A stretch of 40,087 nucleotides of DNA, from contig CAZTZL010000027.1 in assembly GCA_964617625.1 (NCBI GenBank), positions 1 to 40,087 of the forward strand. The letters are read 5' to 3'. This stretch comes from CAZTZL01 sp964617625. GTDB taxonomy: Bacteria > Zhuqueibacterota > QNDG01 > DSAB01. Below the pieces are notes generated by a model that was not told the origin of the DNA, searched no databases, and worked only from the letters and a program-made list of their open reading frames with translations. Shown one piece after another: positions 34,571 to 40,087 of this stretch. Within the stretch, counting starts at the first letter, position 1. Each line of letters opens with the position of its first letter. The translations under genes were made by a program, and so were the position numbers.

Positions 34571-37500
34571 TCAAACCCTTTTGCTGTACAATCCTTTTTT
34601 AAATGTAATTTTACAATGCAGACCCTTTTCACTCTTGAAGATAATTCTTCCATTCAATTGCTGCTCTACCAAATCAATAGCCGTTTCCAATCCTAAATGT
34701 CCATCTTTACGAACATTGAAACCTTTAGGCAAACCAGTCCCGTTATCCGATACTTCCAGAACAATTTTGTTTTGAGGAGTAATATGAAGATTCACTTTGA
34801 TCTTACCACGTGTTTTTTCCGGGAAAGCATGTTTTGCTACATTGGAAAACAACTCGTCTAAAATAAGGCCCAACGGAGTCGCTGTATCCAGGAGCACATT
34901 TATATCTGTCATATCCGTGTGAATCGAAATATTTTTGAAGGGTTCAACATAATTTTGTTTGAAATGGATAAGAAGGCTGTCGATATATTCCTTCAAATTC
35001 AGATGTGACAGATCCTTTGAACTGATTAATTTTTGATGGACAAGAGCCATTGAGTAGATTTTAATTTCTATCTTTTTTAAAAGTTCTTTCATCCCTTGAT
35101 CTTTTTGTCTTGAAGATTGCAGCCTGAGGATAGCGCAAATCACCTGCATGTTGTTCTTTGTTCTGTGATACAGCTCTCGCAAAAGGATTTCTTTTTCTNN
35201 NNNNNNNNNNNNNNNNNNNNNNNNNNNNNNNNNNNNNNNNNNNNNNNNNNNNNNNNNNNNNNNNNNNNNNNNNNNNNNNNNNNNNNNNNNNNNNNNNNCA
35301 ACTCTTCTTCCGCCCGTTTACGATCGGTGATATCGCGGCAGCTGCCGTAATTCAATCCATTGGGCAGTAACACGGCATTCAAATCCACAGGCAAGAATGT
35401 GCCATCCGCTTTTTTCAGGAGAATCTCAGTATATAGACGGCCCTCAGATTGCAGTTTCTGAAATTCTTCAATATCCTTGGTTTCATCCTGTGACGCGAGA
35501 TCGGCAATGTTCATGGTCATCAACTTATCCGGGGTATATTCAAGTAAATCGGAAGCCGCCTGATTCACATACACATAATTGCCCTGTTGATCAGCAATGA
35601 ATATAGCGTCCGCCGAATTCTCTGTGATAGTGCGGAATTTCTTCTCACTCTCCTGCAGCGCTTCAGCCATTTCCTTGCGCTTGGTGATGTTATGGATGGT
35701 GTTTTGCATGCCCAAAATTCTGCCGTCCACCTTGACCAGTTTTGCTGAATGAGAGATCCACTGCACCCCTTGCTGGCTGTCAATAATTCTATATTCAAAT
35801 TCGTGCAATTCTTGTCCTTGCTTAGTGACCTGTTCCCAGGCATGTTGGCACTTGGCGATATCATCAGGATGAATAATGTCCGGCATAATTTTCCCAATGA
35901 ATTTGTCAGCCGGATACCCAAGAACGTTTTCACACTGAGCACTGAGATAAGTCACAACACCTTTGGCATCCGTCAGTATCATCAGGGCATCACTATTATG
36001 CACCACCGACTTGAACAGTTCTTCGCTTTCCCGCAGCGCCTCCTCCGCATGCTTGCGCTCGGTGATATCTGTGATGAATCCTTCCAGGGCGATCACTTTA
36101 TCATCATCTGAATAAATCCCGCATCCCTGTTCCCAAACCCATTTTTCTTTTCCATCTTTGGTTATAATTCGATATTCATCCTTAAAAGTTCCTTTCCGGT
36201 TTAAAACATCCTGCCATTTATTATATAAATGTTCTCGATATTCTTCATGAATTATATCATTAAATGCGATAACGGAATTATTAACCAATTCGTCTGACAT
36301 ATAACCAGTCAACTCAAAACATCCCTCGCTTACATATTCCATTGTCCAGTTTTTATCATTCGCGCAACGGTAAGCAATACCCGGCATATTACCCATGAGT
36401 GTAGACAGTCTGCGTTCGTTTTCATGTAATCGCTCCTCAGCCTGCTTGCGCTCAGTGATGTCGTGGAAGAATGATTGCGCGGCAATCACCTTCTCACCCA
36501 AAAGCCGTGGTACGGCGCTGCCCATGAGATAAACCGGCCTCCCGTCTTTTGCTGCAAAGGTTACCTCTATATACGGAACACTGTTTCCATTTAATACTTT
36601 ATCAAACATTTCACGGCAGTGCGAATAGTGGTCCGGGTGAATAACATCAAACAGATTCAGGCCGGCGATTTCTTCTTCGCTATAGCCAAGCGTGTGCCGC
36701 CAAAACTGATTAACGAACAGGAAACGTCCATCCAGCCCCACACTTTGAATCAAATCGTTGCTGTTGTCAATCAGCAATCGGTATCGCGTTTCGCTTTCGC
36801 GCAGAGAATCCTCCAACAGTTTCCGCTCGGTGATATCTTTAAAGATAATCAGTAAATATTTCTTCCCGGCAATTGATAGAAGGGCAGGGCTAAGATCTGA
36901 CATGAAAATACTACCATCTTTTCGCTTGAATCTAATGTCATTACGGATACCTTTTTCTCCTCTGCTAAACTTCCCGATTTGCTTGTATATAAAAGACAGG
37001 TCTTCTCCGGGATGTATATCGGCAATATCCAGATTTAAAAACTCCTCCTGTGTATGGCCCAGCATTTTTGCACACATAGTATTGCATATGAAAAACTTTA
37101 GAGTTTTCGGATCGATAAGCAACATTCCATCGCTGGCGTTATCGAAAATAGCCTTGAACTTGGCTTCGCTTTTTTGCAGCTCAGCCGTACGTTCCTCAAC
37201 CAGTTTCTCGAGATGCTCTCGGTGTTTCTCCAATTCTTTTTCTGTCTGCTTGCGCTCAGTGATATCTTCAATGGCTAATAATATCAGATGAGTTCTATTG
37301 GTTTCTTGATAAACCCTTCGTGCATTCACCAGCATTGTCTTCTGTCCGATATTCTCAAAGTTGTGCTCTACTTCGAAGTTATTCAATTTTGTGTTTCTGG
37401 GTAATATGTTTTCTAAAAGCTCCCGCAATTTCGATATATTCCATTGATGATTACCCAGTTCGTAAAGTAACTTTCCCTCTGTCTCTTCTTGTTTAACCTT

Positions 37501-38223
37501 GAATACTTCATAGAATGACCGGTTTGCAGTAATCACATGCAAATCGGCATCCAGCACCAACAGGGGTTGGCGCACTGTAGCGATGATGCTCTCGGCAAAA
37601 ACGCGTGCTTCATCCGCTTTCTCCTCCGCCTGCTTGCGCCCGGTGATGTCCTCAACCAAAACGCGGCACCCCCGTTCATCCTCTTTGATGGCTTCGATGT
37701 TCACCCAGATCGGATCAGCACCGTTCTTCTGGAGCGCCACCTCGCAGGTCTCCTTTCCCTCGCTTTCAAATACTTCCCCAAGGAAGGCATTGAAAACGGG
37801 ACGAGTCTTGGCGGAAACGAATACTCCGAAGTGCTTCTTGACCAGTCTGCTGCGTTCTACGCCCAGCAGATTCGCCCCGGCCAGATTGGCGCGGTTAATC
37901 ATGCCGTCGCGCGCCAGGGTAAAATAACCGGCGGGGGCAAAGTCGTACAAACCGGTATATTGATGAAGAAGCGCTTCCAATTCGGCTTGCGCCCCAACCA
38001 GTTCTTCATTCTGCAACTCCAGTTCAATCTGGTGCACTTCCAGTTCGTGGACGAGACGCAGGGTGTCTGCCTCTGTCATTGGAGAAGCCACGGCTTTCTT
38101 GCGTTTGCTCATCTTCGCTTCCGCCTTGCGGCGAAGACTCCGGCCTGAGCCTGTCGAAGGAGCCTGCCCTGACCTTGTCGAAGGATCAGCGGCTTTGGGC
38201 GGGGGAATGGACGTCTTTTTCAT
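34571..38223 (-). CDS. multi-PAS HisKA_2 sensor histidine kinase, interrupted by an assembly gap
   Basis: I join two parts across the 100-N gap. The N-terminal 975 codons (38223-35299) hold a helix with LVHELEVHQIELELQNEEL, then seven PAS domains separated by DIT(E/D)RK linkers, ending RDITDRKRAEEEL at the gap. The other side resumes with EKEILLRELYHRTKNNMQV, a HisKA_2 box, and a compact HATPase (ELFSNVAKHAFPE, DNGTGLP, LGLETAIDLV) that stops at 34571. In homologous kinases these two halves are separated by about ten residues, so this is one gene of roughly 1190 residues and the true gap is short. There is no membrane segment. The N-terminus carries an inserted repeat (38144-38184). It is followed within two bases by its likely receiver. 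Confidence 0.85.
35199..35298. other. assembly gap of 100 N inside the multi-PAS kinase
   Basis: There are exactly 100 N, a common placeholder length. The flanks read into each other across a conserved PAS-to-kinase linker, so the real missing sequence is probably only tens of bases. The apparent frame that continues as KKKSFCESC after the gap is an artefact of the arbitrary N count. Confidence 0.9.
37709..37755. repeat. 47-base exact match to 40041-40087 (duplicated PAS segment)
   Basis: This segment of the first PAS domain of the multi-PAS kinase is identical to the last 47 bases of the window, which lie in the neighbouring hybrid kinase. Similarity at lower identity continues through about 90 more bases to the DITGRKQAE linker. 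It reflects a recent duplication or conversion of a PAS module and is a likely cause of assembly breaks here. Confidence 0.85.
38144..38184. repeat. dispersed-type repeat, two copies of CCTGAGCCTGTCGAAGG-like unit, inserted in frame
   Basis: Two 17-base units, CCTGAGCCTGTCGAAGG and CCTGACCTTGTCGAAGG, are separated by seven bases within the N-terminal coding part of the multi-PAS kinase. They add STRSGQAPSTGSGRS between AADP and LRRKAEAK. I recognise this unit as a dispersed repeat common in environmental bacterial genomes. Its length keeps the frame open, so it is tolerated in a disordered N-terminus. Confidence 0.75.
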
Positions 38224-38500
38224 ATTTCGTTCCGTTTCTTGGCTATCAGTTGTCAGTCACTTTTTACTTTTTACTTTTNNNNNNNNNNNNNNNNNNNNNN
38301 NNNNNNNNNNNNNNNNNNNNNNNNNNNNNNNNNNNNNNNNNNNNNNNNNNNNNNNNNNNNNNNNNNNNNNNNNNNNNNCTCTTTCTTTACCTCTACCTCT
38401 TACTTCACTTCTACCTCTTTATTAGACTTCATCACTTGTTACTTGTCACTGATCAAAATCCGTTTTAGGTTATCATGCAGGTTTCCTTTTGTATTTATCA
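38224..38500. other. intergenic region with low-complexity repeats around a 100-N assembly gap
   Basis: On the left of the N run (38279-38378) are TATCAGTTGTCAGTCAC and repeated TTTTTACTT. On the right are CTTTACCTCTACCTCTTAC-type repeats and CACTTGTTACTTGTCACTG. These stuttering pentamer/hexamer tracts resemble the one in the kinase remnant at 13799-13851. They explain why the assembly stopped here, so the real spacer length is unknown. No gene is visible. Confidence 0.7.
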
Positions 38501-40087
38501 TCAACTGTTTAATAATTCTTTTACTGCTATTTTTAGTTCATTTATATCAAATGGCTTTTTGATGATCGGGATAGCAGTTTCATTGCTGATCTGATCTACA
38601 TGATCTCTGTCAACCGCAAAGGCGCTCATTATCAGAATGGGAATGTCGTGCGTTCGTTTATCCTGCTTGAGCCGGCCGATCACTTCATAACCGCTCATGA
38701 CAGGAAGACGCATGTCGAGTAGAATCAGGTCAAAACGCTCATTTCGCGCTTTTTGAACGGCTTGTTCGCCGTCATAAGCTTCGGTATATCGATATCCGGT
38801 CTCAAACAGCATTTGTTGAACAAGCTCGACAATATCTTTATTGTCGTCTACGATGAGTATTTTCGGAAATAATTCCTTTTTTAGAGTAAAATAAAATGTG
38901 GAACCTTGTCCCAATTCAGATTCAATCCATATCTTCCCTCCGTGTTTTTCCACCAGACCTTTGCTAATTGCCAGTCCCAATCCGGTGCCTTTATAGCCCG
39001 GGCCATCGGTCCTTCCTATCTGTTCAAATTTCGCGAATAATTTGGATGCGTTTTCCTTTGAAATACCGATACCGGTATCGGCAATAGCGAATCTGACAAA
39101 ATCCTTATCGTCAATCAACCGGATTGTTATTTGTCCGCCTGTTTCCGTGTGATAGATGGAATTACTGATTAAATTGTTCAGAATCTGAATAATTTTATCT
39201 TCATCTCCATAAAACCCGAGACTGTAACCTGAAAACTGCTTGTCCAATTCCAGCCTTATGCCTTTGGATTCGGCTTGCAGCCCGTATTCATCATGGACCT
39301 TTTGGGTGATATTCCAAAGATCTATTAAGGTTTTCCTGAGTTTGAGTTTATGCTGTTCTATTTTTGAAATATCTAAAAGATCGGTGACCAGCCGGATCAA
39401 CCTGTCAATATTGTTCTGAGCGCCGGTTAAGTACTGATTCTGCTTTTCTTGAAGTTTTCCTCCGGCGCCATCCAGGCATAAAGAGATAGATTCACGAATA
39501 ATCGCAATGGGTGCGCGAATCTCGTGAGAAACCGTGGAGAGAAAGTCGCTCTTGATATTGTCAAGCTCTTTGAGTTTATCATTTGCCGATTTCAGATTCT
39601 TGTTCAATTCTTTAAGCTCTTTATGATGAAGGTATATCTGTTTCTCGGCTTGCTTGCGCTCGGTGATGTCAATTGCATATGAATTTACATATCCACCTTC
39701 AATTACAGGAACCAGATCAAATAAAAATATTCTCCCGCTAAATTCTATTTCTACTCGTTTTTTCTTACCGGAATTATAGGCGCTCTTGATCATTCTCATC
39801 CATTCTTTAGGTATCTTGTCTCCTATTCTTGTTTGATCTTCCAGGATCTGTCTTCTACTGGCAAGATTGGCATATAACAATATTCCGTCTTTTGAAATTC
39901 TATTTACTGGATTTGAATTTTCCTCTGGGAATTTGGCAAGATTCTTTATCTTATCTTCCGCCTGCTTGCGCCCGGTGATGTCCACTACCACAGCGCGGCA
40001 TTCCCGCTCATTCTCTTTGATGGCTTCGATGTGCACCCAAATCGGATCAGCACCGTTCTTCTGGAGCGCCACCTCGCAGGTCTCCTT
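38501..40087 (-). CDS. hybrid histidine kinase, PAS-PAS-HisKA-HATPase-REC (5' end beyond window)
   Basis: The frame is open to the right edge and shows 528 residues. It begins inside a PAS domain (KETCEVALQKNGADPIWVH ... VVVDITGRKQAE) that nearly copies the first PAS of the neighbouring multi-PAS kinase. A second PAS-like domain follows (SKDGILLYANLASRR to SYAIDITERKQAE), then a coiled coil, HisKA with STVSHEIRAPIAI, HATPase with NLISNSIYHTETGG, DTGIGI and GTGLGLAISKGL, and a receiver (ILIVDDNKDIVE, Asp in ILLDMRLPVMSG, Lys in IIKKPFD). No membrane segment is seen in the part present. The kinase and receiver are paralogous to the plus-strand hybrids at 26853-28352 and 29365-31077. Confidence 0.92.
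   Translation of the reverse strand, partial: KETCEVALQKNGADPIWVHIEAIKENERECRAVVVDITGRKQAEDKIKNLAKFPEENSNPVNRISKDGILLYANLASRRQILEDQTRIGDKIPKEWMRMIKSAYNSGKKKRVEIEFSGRIFLFDLVPVIEGGYVNSYAIDITERKQAEKQIYLHHKELKELNKNLKSANDKLKELDNIKSDFLSTVSHEIRAPIAIIRESISLCLDGAGGKLQEKQNQYLTGAQNNIDRLIRLVTDLLDISKIEQHKLKLRKTLIDLWNITQKVHDEYGLQAESKGIRLELDKQFSGYSLGFYGDEDKIIQILNNLISNSIYHTETGGQITIRLIDDKDFVRFAIADTGIGISKENASKLFAKFEQIGRTDGPGYKGTGLGLAISKGLVEKHGGKIWIESELGQGSTFYFTLKKELFPKILIVDDNKDIVELVQQMLFETGYRYTEAYDGEQAVQKARNERFDLILLDMRLPVMSGYEVIGRLKQDKRTHDIPILIMSAFAVDRDHVDQISNETAIPIIKKPFDINELKIAVKELLNS

Noticed and set aside
35140..35198. Continuation of the multi-PAS frame after the gap as KKKSFCESCITEQRTTCR
   Set aside because: It is an artefact of the arbitrary 100-N length; the adjacent frame gives a perfect HisKA_2 box.
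1..40087. CRISPR array, tRNA, rRNA, transposase or integrase genes
   Set aside because: No regularly spaced repeats, cloverleaf, rRNA core sequence or DDE/recombinase motifs were seen on either strand.

Overview
The window is an unusually dense signal-transduction locus from an AT-leaning (about 40% G+C by eye), probably uncultured bacterium. A 14-module Reg_prop/Y_Y_Y sensor kinase, cytoplasmic LacI-like sensor kinases, many stand-alone receivers and a DUF4416 gene together fit a member of the FCB group (Bacteroidota/Calditrichota/KSB1-like) or a Desulfobacterota-like lineage. No rRNA, tRNA or housekeeping marker is present, so this placement is only inference. Two runs of exactly 100 N (35199-35298, 38279-38378) show a scaffolded draft assembly.

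Layout. (1) 1-13743, minus strand: a long co-directional run read right to left. It holds a LacI-sensor kinase, a 7TM-PAS kinase, a second LacI-sensor kinase, a propeller (Reg_prop) kinase, a CheY-like regulator, a hybrid kinase, an arylamine N-acetyltransferase-like enzyme and a DUF4416 protein cut by the left edge. Many junctions overlap (TAGTG, ATGA), which suggests translational coupling. A frameshifted remnant of yet another kinase sits at its head. (2) 14295-16955, minus: a REC-PAS-PAS-PAS-kinase-REC hybrid. (3) 17529-20116: a membrane-anchored M23 endopeptidase (plus), then convergent HAD-phosphatase and zinc-alcohol-dehydrogenase genes (minus). (4) 20358-25140, minus: two tandem paralogous chemoreceptors whose cytoplasmic sugar-binding domain is circularly permuted, with a rho-independent terminator behind them and an apparent oxidoreductase remnant in front. 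(5) 25673-33991, plus: an XRE-type repressor-like protein followed by a run of receivers and REC-kinase-REC hybrids ending in a strong terminator. (6) 34200-40087, minus: a receiver, a multi-PAS HisKA_2 kinase broken by an assembly gap, and a PAS-kinase-REC hybrid cut by the right edge.

In total there are 11 histidine kinases, 8 separate receiver proteins and 2 chemoreceptors, but no response regulator with a DNA-binding, GGDEF/EAL or other recognisable enzymatic output. The only DNA-binding protein seen is the small XRE protein. The proteins look like a phosphorelay network in which several sensors (extracellular propeller, membrane 7TM, intracellular sugar-like ligands, PAS ligands) feed a pool of interchangeable receivers, with the outputs encoded elsewhere. 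Neighbouring kinases share near-identical catalytic halves attached to different sensors, so the locus appears to be evolving by local duplication, gene conversion and module exchange. The two observations most worth following are the circularly permuted cytosolic binding domain of the chemoreceptor pair and the sensor/kinase module swapping in the left operon.
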